62,587 bases of DNA from Desulfofundulus thermosubterraneus DSM 16057 (GTDB lineage: Bacteria; Bacillota; Desulfotomaculia; Desulfotomaculales; Desulfovirgulaceae), in assembly GCF_900142025.1 (NCBI RefSeq), contig NZ_FQZM01000008.1, positions 35,290 through 97,876 on the forward strand, in the 5' to 3' direction. How positions within the stretch are numbered: the first letter of the stretch is position 1; every line of letters starts with the position of its first letter. Shown in pieces: positions 1 through 8,591 of the stretch. Under the pieces are notes generated by a model. That model did no database searches and was not told the origin of the DNA. It saw only the letters and a program-made list of their open reading frames with translations. A program made the translations under genes and the position numbers.

Positions 1-62
1 ACAAGTGGTGATTGTCGTCCCTAGAAATTATTTAACTTGGCTGAAACAAGGGAGGAGAAAGG

Positions 63-1184
63 ATGCGCACGAAAGCATTGAAGGCAGGGTTCCTGTTCAT
101 TGCCCTGCTGGTTACCCTTGTTGTCCTGGGTGGGTGCGGTGCCAAAACAGCCGGGCAGGATAAGGCTGCGCCGCAGAAAGCCGTTGTCACCGACCTGGCC
201 GGCCGGCAGGTGGAGGTTCCCGTTCCGGCAAATAAAGTGGTGGCCATCGGCCCCGGCGCGTTGCGGCTGGTTTGCTATGTCAACGGCGCGGATAAGGTGG
301 TGGGTGTGGAAAACCTGGAAAAAAGACAGCCCACCGGCAGGCCGTATATTCTGGCCCATCCCGAATTAAAGGATTTGCCCACCATTGGCCAGGGAGGACC
401 CGATTCCACCCCGGACGCGGAAAAGCTTGTCAGCGTCAAGCCGGACGTAATTTTTGTCGCTTACCTGGTGGATAAGGCCAAGGCCGATGATCTCCAGGCT
501 AAGACCGGGATTCCGGTGGTGGTTTTAAGCTACGGGAAGCTGGCCACCTTTGACGAGGACGTTTATAAGTCCCTTGTGCTGATTGGCAAAATTACCGGCC
601 GTGAGGAGAGGGCCCGGGAAGTAGTTGATTACCTGCAAAAATGCCAGCAGGACTTGCATAAGAGGACGAAGGACATTCCTGAAGACAAAAACCCCGGGGT
701 CTACGTGGGCGCCCTGGGCATGAAGGGAGTGCACGGCATCGAGAGCACCCAGGCCAAATATCCGCCCTTTGTAGCTGTTAATGCCCGGAATGTGGTTGAC
801 GAAACGGGTAAAACGGGAAGTGTCATGATCGACAAGGAAAAGCTCCTGGAATGGGACCCCGATATTATCTTTATCGATGAAGGCGGCTTAAACCTCGTGC
901 GGGAAGACTACAAGAAGAACCCGCAGTTTTACCAGTCCCTGAAGGCGGTCAAAACAGGCCGGGTTTACGGCCAGATTCCTTATAATTATTACACCACGAA
1001 CATCGGCACCGCCATTGCCGACGCCTACTACGCCGGAAAAGTGATTTACCCCGAACAATTTAAAGATATCGACCCGGCCCAAAAGGCCGATGAGATTTAC
1101 CAGTTTCTTTTGGGCAAACCTGTTTATGAACAGATGGCGAAAGATTACGGTGGATTTAAAAAGCTGGATCTTGCCGGTCCGTAA
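63..1184 (+). CDS. ABC importer substrate-binding lipoprotein, copy 1
   Basis: This 373-residue extracytoplasmic binding protein belongs to the periplasmic-binding family of metal-chelate, heme and cobalamin importers (PF01497 type). A hydrophobic signal ends in lipobox VVLGGC, with Cys25 as the lipid anchor. The conserved start of the fold ([20 protein letters not shown]) follows. A strong Shine-Dalgarno (GGGAGGAG) precedes the ATG. The 62 bases upstream are identical to those before copy 3 at 19.5 kb, and most of the protein matches copy 2 at 10.0 kb. No working permease or ATPase follows, only a deletion scar, so it must use the copy 3 membrane parts or be idle. The ligand is not evident; a metal or metal complex is inferred from the CooC-like gene in copy 3. 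Confidence 0.9.
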   Translation: MRTKALKAGFLFIALLVTLVVLGGCGAKTAGQDKAAPQKAVVTDLAGRQVEVPVPANKVVAIGPGALRLVCYVNGADKVVGVENLEKRQPTGRPYILAHPELKDLPTIGQGGPDSTPDAEKLVSVKPDVIFVAYLVDKAKADDLQAKTGIPVVVLSYGKLATFDEDVYKSLVLIGKITGREERAREVVDYLQKCQQDLHKRTKDIPEDKNPGVYVGALGMKGVHGIESTQAKYPPFVAVNARNVVDETGKTGSVMIDKEKLLEWDPDIIFIDEGGLNLVREDYKKNPQFYQSLKAVKTGRVYGQIPYNYYTTNIGTAIADAYYAGKVIYPEQFKDIDPAQKADEIYQFLLGKPVYEQMAKDYGGFKKLDLAGP

Positions 1185-1349
1185 TACCCGGGGAGTTCCC
1201 ATGACCGGAGCGAGCCGGACAATTCCGGCCCGATGGTAAAGGATGGTAAATCCCTGTTTTCGTGGGTGATAAAAAATATGCGGCAGGCCGCGATGGAAAA
1301 CATCCCGGAAAGTCATACCCGTAGTGCCGTTGTAACAGCCCGGGGTGGT
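1185..1349 (+). pseudogene. Deletion scar: permease start fused to ABC ATPase end
   Basis: Bases 1185-1313 match the start of the copy 3 permease region (20755-20883), including the first 27 permease codons from ATG 1233. Bases 1314-1349 then match the last codons and stop of the copy 3 ATPase (from 22646) plus about 14 bases beyond it. About 1.76 kb, nearly all of the permease and ATPase, is missing. The remnant frame is out of phase with the ATPase. It shows that copy 1 was once a full operon like copy 3. Confidence 0.85.
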
Positions 1350-1422
1350 CTTCATGGCTTTGTTCGCAGTGGTCAATTGCAGCCCGTCCCGCCGGGGAGA
1401 GTAATTCTGGACGGTCCGGTTT

Positions 1423-2478
1423 TTAGCGCTCGTGGCTGGTGCAGATGAGCCGGCCCTCCCTGTCCGGAACCAGGCGGGTGGCCGGCTGGCCGCACAGGGG
1501 GCAGAGCGGTGGTTCCAGGCGGTGGGCCTGCAGGTTGTAAAGCACGGTGGTGGTCAGACACCGGTCTTTATGCTGCAGTTCCAGCCTGGCGTGCAGTCGC
1601 GGCACGCGATAGTCTACCAGGTGATCCAGGTGAAGGTCTACTTCCACGGCATAACGATCCAGGATATCCTTTTCCCGCCGCTGCCGGTCCGCTTCAATGG
1701 CGGCCAGCTGTTTGGCCAGGCGTTCCTTTTTTGTTTCGTCCCCGGCGGCCGCCATCTTTTTCGTAGTTTCCTGGGATAGCTGGGTATAGTAGTCCGCCAT
1801 CCTGGCCAGCTCCCGTTCCATGCGCCAGGCGGCCTGGCGCTGCAGGGAAGCGGCAAGTTCCCTGGCCTGTTTTTCCGCTTCCCGGCAGGCATTCTGGTAG
1901 AGTTTTTCCGGGGGGAGATGCCGGGCGAAGGGAAGCTGGTATGGTGGCTCGCCGGCGGCCACCACCTTGCTCCACCACCCCTCAAAGTCGAACGCGATTT
2001 GCCCCGTGTAACCGTCCACCACCACTTTGAGCAGCTCTTCTCTTTTTTCGAAGGAACGGAAGACGGCCCGGAAATAAAAACCCCGGAAGACATGCTCCTC
2101 CAGCCACTGGTGAATTACCTGCGGCGGGCGGCAGCGGAGGAAGTGCAGGTGGTGCCGGATCTCGTGTTCCAGGTGTCGTTTTTCCCCGGTACCCGGGTCA
2201 GGGCAGTAAAGCACGGTGTAACGGCCGTAACCCGCCCCCAACCTGGCCAGTTCCTCCAGAAAGGGGCTGCCAAAGGTAACGAAGATGGCTTGCGGGTTTT
2301 CCCGAGCTACCTCGCTGTCAAAGGCCAGTTGAAGATGGTCTGTGGCAAAGCGGCTGCTTAATTCTTCGGGTAAGAGAACTTCCACCAGCTCGAAACCGGC
2401 CTCTTCCACGATGGCTCCGCTGCGCTCCAGGCAGGCGGTGACAAATGAACGTACCGGTATTAGTTCACTGGAAGCCAC
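1423..2478 (-). CDS. Helicase-associated protein with C-terminal zinc finger
   Basis: This 351-residue protein is of unknown function. The region at residues 190-275 is rich in Arg, Glu, Lys and Ala and is probably a long coiled coil. The C-terminus carries a putative zinc finger: Cys326 and Cys329 (CPLCGQ) with Cys346 and His349 (CTSH). The GTG start at 2478 is chosen because AAAGGAGG lies nine bases upstream. It sits 161 bp downstream of the SNF2 helicase on the same strand, so the two probably form an operon and the protein may be a helicase partner. That role rests on position only. No signal peptide or membrane segment is visible. Confidence 0.7.
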   Translation of the reverse strand: MASSELIPVRSFVTACLERSGAIVEEAGFELVEVLLPEELSSRFATDHLQLAFDSEVARENPQAIFVTFGSPFLEELARLGAGYGRYTVLYCPDPGTGEKRHLEHEIRHHLHFLRCRPPQVIHQWLEEHVFRGFYFRAVFRSFEKREELLKVVVDGYTGQIAFDFEGWWSKVVAAGEPPYQLPFARHLPPEKLYQNACREAEKQARELAASLQRQAAWRMERELARMADYYTQLSQETTKKMAAAGDETKKERLAKQLAAIEADRQRREKDILDRYAVEVDLHLDHLVDYRVPRLHARLELQHKDRCLTTTVLYNLQAHRLEPPLCPLCGQPATRLVPDREGRLICTSHER

Positions 2479-2639
2479 AGGAACAGGACCTCCTTTTCTT
2501 AGGGTCCGGATCTGTTAACCCGTTGCCTGTACCGCGGGATGAAAGGGGTGCTTCCGCGGGACGATAAAAGCGACGGTTGGTGTTCTCAATGGTTAGTCCT
2601 CTGGCTGTTACCGCCGCCTGCCGGGGAGCACGGGGGTGC

Positions 2640-4574
2640 TCAATCTTTTTCCGGTAGCAGCGCTCCCAGCAGCCGGTCGTCAAGCTCCTTGACGGCCAGA
2701 TAACGTTCCTTGGCCAGGACCAGCTGCTGGCCCAGATCGTCCAGCTGGCGGCGTAGCTTTTCTTCGTCGGTGGCGGTGGACCAGATGTCCATGATGATAT
2801 CTTCGAAATCCCTTTTCTCCTTGAGGTTCCCCAGGATCATGTCCAGTTCCCCCACCACCAGCTGGAACATGTTGATTTTGGCGTCCAGCAATTCCAGTAT
2901 ATGTGCTTCCACCGTACCGGCTGCCGACAGGTTATAGATGTATACGTCCCTGGTCTGGCCCAGGCGGTGCAGGCGGCCCACCCGTTGTTCGATGCGCATG
3001 GGGTTCCAGGGCATGTCGTAGTTGACGATTACATTGCAGAACTGCAGGTTGCGGCCTTCACTGCCGATTTCCGTGGAGACCAGGATACGGGCGTCACCGG
3101 CAAAGGCGCGCACCTGTTCCTCCTTTTCCGCCCGCCGCATACCCCCGTGTAGTATGGCCGTCTTGAAACCCTCCCTTTGCAAAAGATTGTTCAGCAAGTG
3201 CAGCGTGTTCCGGAAACAGGTGAAAACCACCACCTTATCCGGCATCCTTTCCAGTAGTTGTAACAATACTTCGGCCTTGGCCCGGCGGGGTACCAGCCGG
3301 GCCTGTCCCGCCAGGGCGTCCGCCAGGCGCCGCAGGGGTGCAGGGTTGCTGGCTTCGGCAGCCATCTTTTCCAGGGTGGGCAGCACCGCTTCGATACTGC
3401 TGCCTACCTCCCGCTGCAACGTTTTCAGCACGAACTGGTTAACCCCGCCGGACATCTTACTTTCACCGGCCCGGTAGTGGCCGCGCACAAAGGTGGTGAG
3501 GCGCCGGTAAAAAGCCGCCTCTTCCGGGGAAAGGGTTACCTCCACCACTTCCGCCCGGCGGCCGGTTTTGATGGCCCCGGTTTCACTGCGCCTGTTCCGG
3601 ACCATCACCTCGCGCATGAGCCTTTTCAATTCCCCGGTGTTTTTGGGCTTCAGGGGATCACCCCGCGTAATGTACTTGCGCTTGAAGGAGGAGACTGTTT
3701 CCAGCTGGCCGGGTTGCAAAAGGGTAATCAGGTTGAACAGTTCCTCCAGGTTGTTTTCCACGGGGGTGGCCGTCAGCAGCAGCATGTATTTCTTTTTTAA
3801 CTGGCTGACCAGCTGGTAGGCCCGGGTTTTCTGGTTTTTTAAGTGATGTGCTTCGTCCACGATGATCATGTCGTAAGCCGGCTCCACCACCATATTCCTG
3901 TGGGGTTTTCTCTTGGCCGTATCCAGGGAGGCGATAATGAACGGTAAGGTTTTCCAGGGATTGGGTGTGGATTTGAAATGAGGGTCGTCGCAGGTGATAA
4001 AATTCAAATTGAACTTGGTTTGCATTTCCACCCGCCACTGTTCCACCAGGGATGGAGGTGCTAACACCAGCACACGCCTGACCAGTCCCCGCAGCAAGTA
4101 TTCCATCATGATCATGCCAGCCTCAATGGTTTTGCCCAGGCCAACCTCATCGCATAAAAGGGCGCGGCCGCGCAGGTTTTTCAGCACATGGCGCACGGTA
4201 TCCAGCTGGTAATCCAGCAACTGGATATCACGGACCACGCCGGTGGAGAGCAGGGTTTCAAAGCCCGGCGAAAGGTGGAACCCCAGGGCCTGCCGGTGCA
4301 GGTAAAAATCCGGGATGGGGGAAGCGGCATTCTTTTCGGCAAGTTCCAGCACCTGGGCGTCTTCATCCGGGAAAAAAAAGACCTTTACTGGCGGGAGCCG
4401 GTGGTTAACTTCTGCCGGTTGCCGGTTTCGTGCCGGACTGGCCGGTTCCGCCGGTTCTTCCGGTGTATTATCGCTGCCCTGTCCCGGATGGGTGCTGATG
4501 CTCCCTGCCTGTTTGCTGGCCGGGAATAACCGGTTAATGCTTGTTTGAGGTATGTTGCCCCTGTCCTGGCTCAA
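2640..4574 (-). CDS. SNF2/RapA-type DEAD/DEAH helicase-like ATPase
   Basis: This 644-residue superfamily 2 translocase has a Walker A at residues 142-149 (DEVGLGKT), a DEAH box at 240-243, motif III (LLTATPVENN), and a C-terminal helicase lobe with motif V/VI (GSEGRNLQF then RVGRLHRLGQ). Such proteins move on duplex DNA to remodel protein-DNA or RNA polymerase complexes. The first 60 residues are low-complexity and poorly conserved. The start is TTG at 4574, with AGAGGTG upstream. A stand-alone SNF2 ATPase with a small partner occurs in many Firmicutes (B. subtilis YqhH/YqhG is similar in layout). No nuclease or methylase domain links it to restriction. Confidence 0.9.
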   Translation of the reverse strand: MSQDRGNIPQTSINRLFPASKQAGSISTHPGQGSDNTPEEPAEPASPARNRQPAEVNHRLPPVKVFFFPDEDAQVLELAEKNAASPIPDFYLHRQALGFHLSPGFETLLSTGVVRDIQLLDYQLDTVRHVLKNLRGRALLCDEVGLGKTIEAGMIMMEYLLRGLVRRVLVLAPPSLVEQWRVEMQTKFNLNFITCDDPHFKSTPNPWKTLPFIIASLDTAKRKPHRNMVVEPAYDMIIVDEAHHLKNQKTRAYQLVSQLKKKYMLLLTATPVENNLEELFNLITLLQPGQLETVSSFKRKYITRGDPLKPKNTGELKRLMREVMVRNRRSETGAIKTGRRAEVVEVTLSPEEAAFYRRLTTFVRGHYRAGESKMSGGVNQFVLKTLQREVGSSIEAVLPTLEKMAAEASNPAPLRRLADALAGQARLVPRRAKAEVLLQLLERMPDKVVVFTCFRNTLHLLNNLLQREGFKTAILHGGMRRAEKEEQVRAFAGDARILVSTEIGSEGRNLQFCNVIVNYDMPWNPMRIEQRVGRLHRLGQTRDVYIYNLSAAGTVEAHILELLDAKINMFQLVVGELDMILGNLKEKRDFEDIIMDIWSTATDEEKLRRQLDDLGQQLVLAKERYLAVKELDDRLLGALLPEKD

Positions 4575-4648
4575 AGAAATGCACCTCTTGGCTAAAATTA
4601 ACTGGAAGGCCGGAATAACTTTTTGATCAGCCGGGTTTTTGTGACATT

Positions 4649-4675
4649 ATTATACCACAAACCAGGGGTTGTCTA
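4649..4675 (-). promoter_or_regulatory. Extended -10 promoter of the helicase operon
   Basis: On the reverse strand TAGACA is followed, 15 bases on, by TATAAT preceded by TGG, an extended -10. It lies about 75 bp upstream of the helicase start. The rest of 4676-4860 shows no gene. Confidence 0.5.
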
Positions 4676-4867
4676 CCGGAACGCTCGCCATCCCGGTAAT
4701 TATACGGTTCATATTTTAAAGCATCCGTTGGACCTGTTAGCCGCATTTTCGGCAATAATAATTTTTCTTAAGGGGAAGGTGGGCATTGGCACGGTTTAAG
4801 TAACTGGCCCGTTACCAGAACGACGGTAGTCAGGAAATTGGTGGGCTGCGTGTCAGGCTCGGAAGAT

Positions 4868-4896
4868 TTGCGCGGAGGGCAGCGTTAAGGTATAAT
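4868..4896 (+). promoter_or_regulatory. Promoter candidate for Uma2 copy 1
   Basis: TTGCGC and TATAAT are separated by 17 bases, and a second TATAAT follows at 4901. A 20-codon upstream frame starts at ATG 4908, almost at the expected transcription start, and its TGA overlaps the Uma2 ATG at 4967. Confidence 0.45.
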
Positions 4897-4966
4897 AAGG
4901 TATAATTATGAAAAAGGTGCAGATAAAGGCAGTGCCAGAACCAGCCAGGGAAATGGAGGTGTGGAA

Positions 4967-5530
4967 ATGAAAGCCGTCCTGAAAGAGCCGGCGGCCGGCC
5001 GGCAAAGGTATACCTACGAAGACTACTGCCGCCTTCCGGAAGGGTCACCCTATCAACTGATTGGGGGGGAACTGGTCATGACGCCCTCGTCCACACCCTA
5101 TCACCAGATGGTGTCCATGAAACTGGAACTAAAAATGGCGGGTTATGTCCTGGAAAAAGGGCTGGGTATTGTTTTACACGCTCCCGTCGACGTCTACCTG
5201 GAGGAAACAGAAACCTACCAGCCGGACATAATTTATATTTCCAACGAAAGGCTGTCCATTATCGAAGAGAAGCGGATTAATGGCGCCCCGGACCTGGTGG
5301 TGGAGATCCTTTCCCCTAGTACCGGTTATTACGACCTGCGGATCAAGTACAAGGTTTACGAAAAGAGCGGCGTCAGGGAATACTGGATCGTTGATCCCCA
5401 TAGCAAATCAATCCAGGTTTTTTGCCTGAAGGGTGGAAAATATGCCCTGGACCAGGAAGTGGAGCAACAGGGGACGGTTCAATCCCATGTAATCGCCGGA
5501 TTTGCGGTAGAGGTGGAAAGTATTTTTTAA
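4967..5530 (+). CDS. Uma2 family (DUF820) endonuclease-like protein, copy 1
   Basis: This 187-residue protein belongs to the Uma2/DUF820 family of PD-(D/E)XK nuclease-fold proteins, which is abundant in some bacteria and mostly uncharacterised. The fold signature is visible: PDIIYISNERL, then DLVVEILSPST, then the KYKVYEKSGVREYWIVDP block with the acidic and lysine positions. ATG 4967 is preferred over the in-frame GTG at 4961 because GGAGGT ends six bases before the ATG and abuts the GTG. A second copy of exactly the same length, nearly identical, lies at 23.3 kb. Each copy stands near one cyanophycin gene. Confidence 0.85.
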   Translation: MKAVLKEPAAGRQRYTYEDYCRLPEGSPYQLIGGELVMTPSSTPYHQMVSMKLELKMAGYVLEKGLGIVLHAPVDVYLEETETYQPDIIYISNERLSIIEEKRINGAPDLVVEILSPSTGYYDLRIKYKVYEKSGVREYWIVDPHSKSIQVFCLKGGKYALDQEVEQQGTVQSHVIAGFAVEVESIF

Positions 5531-5609
5531 AAAGTTGACGCGATCCTGTGGCCACCCTGTACGATAAGAGCAGTTAAATAATCCTTTAGCTTCTGACACT
5601 GGATTGCTT

Positions 5610-5636
5610 CCGGGTATAAATTGCCCGGCTTTTTTG
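5610..5636 (+). terminator. Rho-independent terminator after Uma2 copy 1
   Basis: CCGGG, a nine-base loop and CCCGG are followed by CTTTTTT, about 80 bp after the Uma2 stop. Confidence 0.7.
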
Positions 5637-5705
5637 TTGCCGATGATTATTTTTTTCGTGCGGCGTAAAACAATTGTAAATGGGTTTACGAGCGAGGTGT
5701 ATTAA

Positions 5706-6557
5706 ATGGCAGTAAATGAATTCTTGCCAAAAGGTACCGGGGGGCCTTTCCTGCTCATCGGGGGGGCGGAGGATAAGGACGGAGAGTGCCTCATCCTGCG
5801 CGAGTTCGTCCGCCTGGCCGGGGGAGAACGGGCAAGCATTGTGGTAATTACCACGGCCACCCGCCTGCCCGGGGAAGTGGGTGAGGCCTACCGCCGGGTA
5901 TTCCTGCGGCTGGGGGCAAGAGAAGTTTCGCCGGTCCACCTGGACAGCCGGAAAAAGGCCGGGGACCTGCGCCATGCCGCCATTTTGCAACGGGCCACGG
6001 GCATTTTTTTTACCGGGGGCGACCAGTTGCGGATTGCCAGGATCCTGGGGAAGACCATCTTTGAACATGCTTTGGAGGCCGCCACCCTTGGGGGAGTAGT
6101 GATCGGCGGCACCAGTGCCGGTGCGGCGGCCATGGGCGAGATCATGATCACGGGCGGCAGGGGCGGACGTTCTCCCGGAAAGAATGCGGTGAAAATGGCC
6201 CCCGGCCTGGGACTTATCAGCGGCGTGGTGATTGACCAGCATTTTGCCCAGCGGGGGCGGATCGGCCGGCTCCTTGCCGCCGTGGCCCATAATCCCCATG
6301 TTCTGGGTATCGGAATTGATGAAGATACGGCCATCGTAGTTTCGCCGGACGGTCGTTTAACCGTGCTGGGGTCCGGCACGGTGACGGTGGTGGACGGGCG
6401 GACCATCACGCATACCAGCGCTTATGATGTGCACCCCCAGCCCATGCTGGCCCTCACCGGGGCAACCCTGCACATTCTGCCGCAGGGTTACGGCTATGAT
6501 TTTAAAGCCGGAAAACCTTACTCCCCCGGCAGCAGAATGGCTTGTGGCCCGCTTTAA
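5706..6557 (+). CDS. cphB: Cyanophycinase
   Basis: This 283-residue serine exopeptidase of family S51 cleaves cyanophycin (multi-L-arginyl-poly-L-aspartate) to beta-Asp-Arg dipeptides. The nucleophile lies in GGTSAGA (Ser137), preceded by the FFTGGDQLR segment typical of the family. The N-terminus carries GGAEDKDG. An SD (GAGGTG) precedes ATG 5706. Its natural partner, cyanophycin synthetase, is 18 kb away at 24.7 kb with the ABC region between. The stop overlaps by four bases the stop of the convergent HEPN gene. The enzyme is cytoplasmic; a cphA/cphB pair suggests storage of nitrogen as cyanophycin. Confidence 0.92.
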   Translation: MAVNEFLPKGTGGPFLLIGGAEDKDGECLILREFVRLAGGERASIVVITTATRLPGEVGEAYRRVFLRLGAREVSPVHLDSRKKAGDLRHAAILQRATGIFFTGGDQLRIARILGKTIFEHALEAATLGGVVIGGTSAGAAAMGEIMITGGRGGRSPGKNAVKMAPGLGLISGVVIDQHFAQRGRIGRLLAAVAHNPHVLGIGIDEDTAIVVSPDGRLTVLGSGTVTVVDGRTITHTSAYDVHPQPMLALTGATLHILPQGYGYDFKAGKPYSPGSRMACGPL

Positions 6558-7054
6558 TCCAGTTCGCCGGCAAGGCGCATCAGGAAGGACCGGAAGGCGG
6601 CAACTTCCCGGGTGAACTGCTGGTATACGGAGTCCAGGTTCTCCAGGAGAGGCTGTATGCGTTTCCAGTCGAGCAGGTAGCCGTAAACGTTTCTAAAGAC
6701 GTGGCGGAAACGGAGATACTCGTCCAGTTTCCAGCGCAATTCTTCGGAAATAACCGCTGGACGGAGCCCGGGAATGGGGATGGACATTTTCACCAGCAAT
6801 TCTTTGTGCCAGGTCGTTCCCTGCGGAAGACTGCCGTTAACATCTCCGGCAATAGCCTCGAAAACGTCCTCGACAGCCGTATAAAAATCATGGAGCAGGC
6901 TGCCGAGCCCGCGCAGTTCGAAGGGGGTGGGAATGACCGTACTGAATTCCCGCTCTTTTGCTTCTGCTTCTTCGACAGTTAGCCGCAGGGCTTTCATAAT
7001 GTGGTCCAGCTGACCCACCAGGGAGAGAAGGTCTTCTTTAGTTCTGGCCCGCAT
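6554..7054 (-). CDS. HepT-like HEPN domain protein (toxin of MNT/HEPN pair)
   Basis: This 166-residue, mainly helical protein carries the segment RFRHVFRNVYGYLLDW, which fits the core of HepT-like HEPN RNases; the exact RX4-6H spacing is atypical because Asn stands where His is usual. ATG 7054 is chosen over the upstream GTG (7063) because GGTGG is correctly spaced. It overlaps the end of the nucleotidyltransferase gene by 17 bases, which indicates translational coupling. In this family the HEPN protein is the toxin and the MNT partner inactivates it by AMP transfer. The function is by family and was not tested here. Confidence 0.75.
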   Translation of the reverse strand: MRARTKEDLLSLVGQLDHIMKALRLTVEEAEAKEREFSTVIPTPFELRGLGSLLHDFYTAVEDVFEAIAGDVNGSLPQGTTWHKELLVKMSIPIPGLRPAVISEELRWKLDEYLRFRHVFRNVYGYLLDWKRIQPLLENLDSVYQQFTREVAAFRSFLMRLAGELD

Positions 7055-7463
7055 GAAATCCACCCGTTTCTTTTTCGCAAAATAGTGGTTCTAATTGTTT
7101 CCCCCCAAGCAGCTTTCCTTCCTTTCTGATGGCTGCCGCCAGCCAGGGAGGGCAGGCATCCAGATCAACTAAATCAACGGCAAATTCGGTGGCGGCATTG
7201 AGCCGCGCGATAATCCGGAAGAATTCCTGCGCTGGCAGACCGGCGGCGGCAAGATCGATGTCGGAGTTCCTGTGGAAACTGCCTGACCGGATCAGCGAAC
7301 CAAAAAGCCAGACTTCTTTGGCTCCGTAATCCTGAACAAGCATTTCGGCCAATTTTCCGGCTGTTTCCCTGGCCTGTCGCAGCCTCTTTATCCGCTTCCT
7401 TTCCTCGTCTCTTTGCCTTTTGCGCCAGGCTTTTGCGTATTGTTGAAAAACCGCTTCGTCCAT
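7038..7463 (-). CDS. MNT-type nucleotidyltransferase antitoxin
   Basis: This minimal nucleotidyltransferase has the hallmark GSX10DXD motif (GSLIRSGSFHRNSDIDLA). A basic helix (RDEERKRIKRLRQ) precedes the catalytic core. ATG 7463 is preferred because GGGGGA lies about eight bases upstream; the longer frame reaching 7538 would start inside a TATAAT box (7521-7526, reverse strand) that is the likely promoter. It forms an MNT/HEPN module with the overlapping downstream gene. Such modules are mobile and often found near defence or duplicated regions. The product has about 141 residues. Confidence 0.8.
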   Translation of the reverse strand: MDEAVFQQYAKAWRKRQRDEERKRIKRLRQARETAGKLAEMLVQDYGAKEVWLFGSLIRSGSFHRNSDIDLAAAGLPAQEFFRIIARLNAATEFAVDLVDLDACPPWLAAAIRKEGKLLGGKQLEPLFCEKETGGFHAGQN

Positions 7464-7563
7464 CAGGTTGTCCCCCAGCATAAAAATATTTGAGGACCTG
7501 GTTATTTCTTCTAAAGTAAAATTATAACACAGGCTCAATGTGAATTAAAATACTGACATTTTC

Positions 7564-8069
7564 ACTGACGGATTTTACCCTGATAATATCACAGATGGTT
7601 TACATAACCATCGAAATTAGAACTTGACAATTTAGGTAATAATATGGTAACGTGAAAGTAATAGGAACGCCACGAAGGTGTTGATTCTTCCCTAAGGAAG
7701 GGCCTTTGTGGCGTTTTGCTTTGGGAACATGTTTGACTCAGGCCGTATGGCACGGGAAATACGCACCTTAAAAATCGGGAGGTTGGCTGAAAATGCAGTA
7801 ATCATGTATGGTCGGGGTGACAGCGTCAAGAATGCACTGTTGGCTTTAAATGCATGGCGATAAGCAGAAAGGGGGGAATGCTGGTGAGACCAATCTAAGT
7901 TTGGGTATAATGCCGGGCCTCGAGCCACTTGTGAAGACTCAGATGGATTACGTGGGCGGCAAGAGTTAAGAGTTGTATTAAATAAGGTCCTGAATCCATG
8001 ACGGATTCATGGGGGTTGGAAAATTAACACAAATTAGCTTTCAAAAACTGTAATGGGGGTTGTAAAACC
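7564..8069 (+). other. 500-bp gap with hairpins and short frames, no assigned gene
   Basis: TTGACA stands at 7624. A nested hairpin at 7667-7716 follows (AACGCCAC pairing with GTGGCGTT around CTTCCCTAAGGAAG). A 44-codon frame (7729-7863) overlaps a 39-codon frame ending at 7969. At 7993-8011 TGAATCC/GGATTCA forms a perfect 7-bp stem. The layout suits either a structured leader RNA or a decayed gene. I recognise no known RNA family or protein. Confidence 0.35.
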
Positions 8070-8546
8070 ATGCACAGCGAAGAAGAAATGAGGGTGATAC
8101 GCCCGTATCTTGAGCGAGTCGGTTTGCTCCTGCGTTATTACGAGCGGTTTGGAGAAGAAGCTTTAACGGTAGCCGCTGACTTTTACAACGCTGCGGGAAA
8201 AATTCTGGGCAGCGAGGTATCGAAAAGTTTGAGCATGGGTAGGAACAGTGCAAACGAAATTGCAGCCGTTTTGAATCATATCTTGATGCCCGAGGCTCCT
8301 GGGAGGGTGGAAAATATCGCTACGGCAACGGACGATGGAAGGGTGATCTGTAAAAATGATGCCTTTTGTCCGGTGTTAGAAGCTATCAAAATGACGGGTG
8401 CCCCGTTGGACAAGATATGCCGGCATTTCACTTGGCCCTGGATCGAAGGAATTGCATCATCGGTTAATCCCAATATTAAAATTAGCGTTGTAAAATCCCG
8501 CACTTGGGGGGATGATTGCTGCCTTCACATCATTGAAATCCAGTAA
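8070..8546 (+). CDS. Small protein, possibly ATC-hydrolase/V4R-like
   Basis: This 158-residue cytoplasmic protein has a helical N-terminal half and a C-terminal half with CPVLEA, CRHFTWPW and the Cys pair CCLHIIEI. The arrangement resembles the family named after L-2-amino-thiazoline-4-carboxylic acid hydrolase (PF14196), which is related to V4R-like small-ligand folds. That match is from memory of the pattern and is weak. It heads a three-gene same-strand group (8070-9713) with a cupin and a flavin reductase-like gene. Codon use is less GC-rich than in neighbouring genes, suggesting later arrival. Confidence 0.5.
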   Translation: MHSEEEMRVIRPYLERVGLLLRYYERFGEEALTVAADFYNAAGKILGSEVSKSLSMGRNSANEIAAVLNHILMPEAPGRVENIATATDDGRVICKNDAFCPVLEAIKMTGAPLDKICRHFTWPWIEGIASSVNPNIKISVVKSRTWGDDCCLHIIEIQ

Positions 8547-8591
8547 ACTTTTTGGTTTTGTCAACTTTCTAGTTCTTGGGAGGGATTGATT

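Noticed and set aside
7564-8069. Known structured RNA (OLE, group I or II intron, tmRNA, RNase P)
   Set aside because: I could not find the conserved core sequences of any of these classes, so only an unnamed interval is reported.
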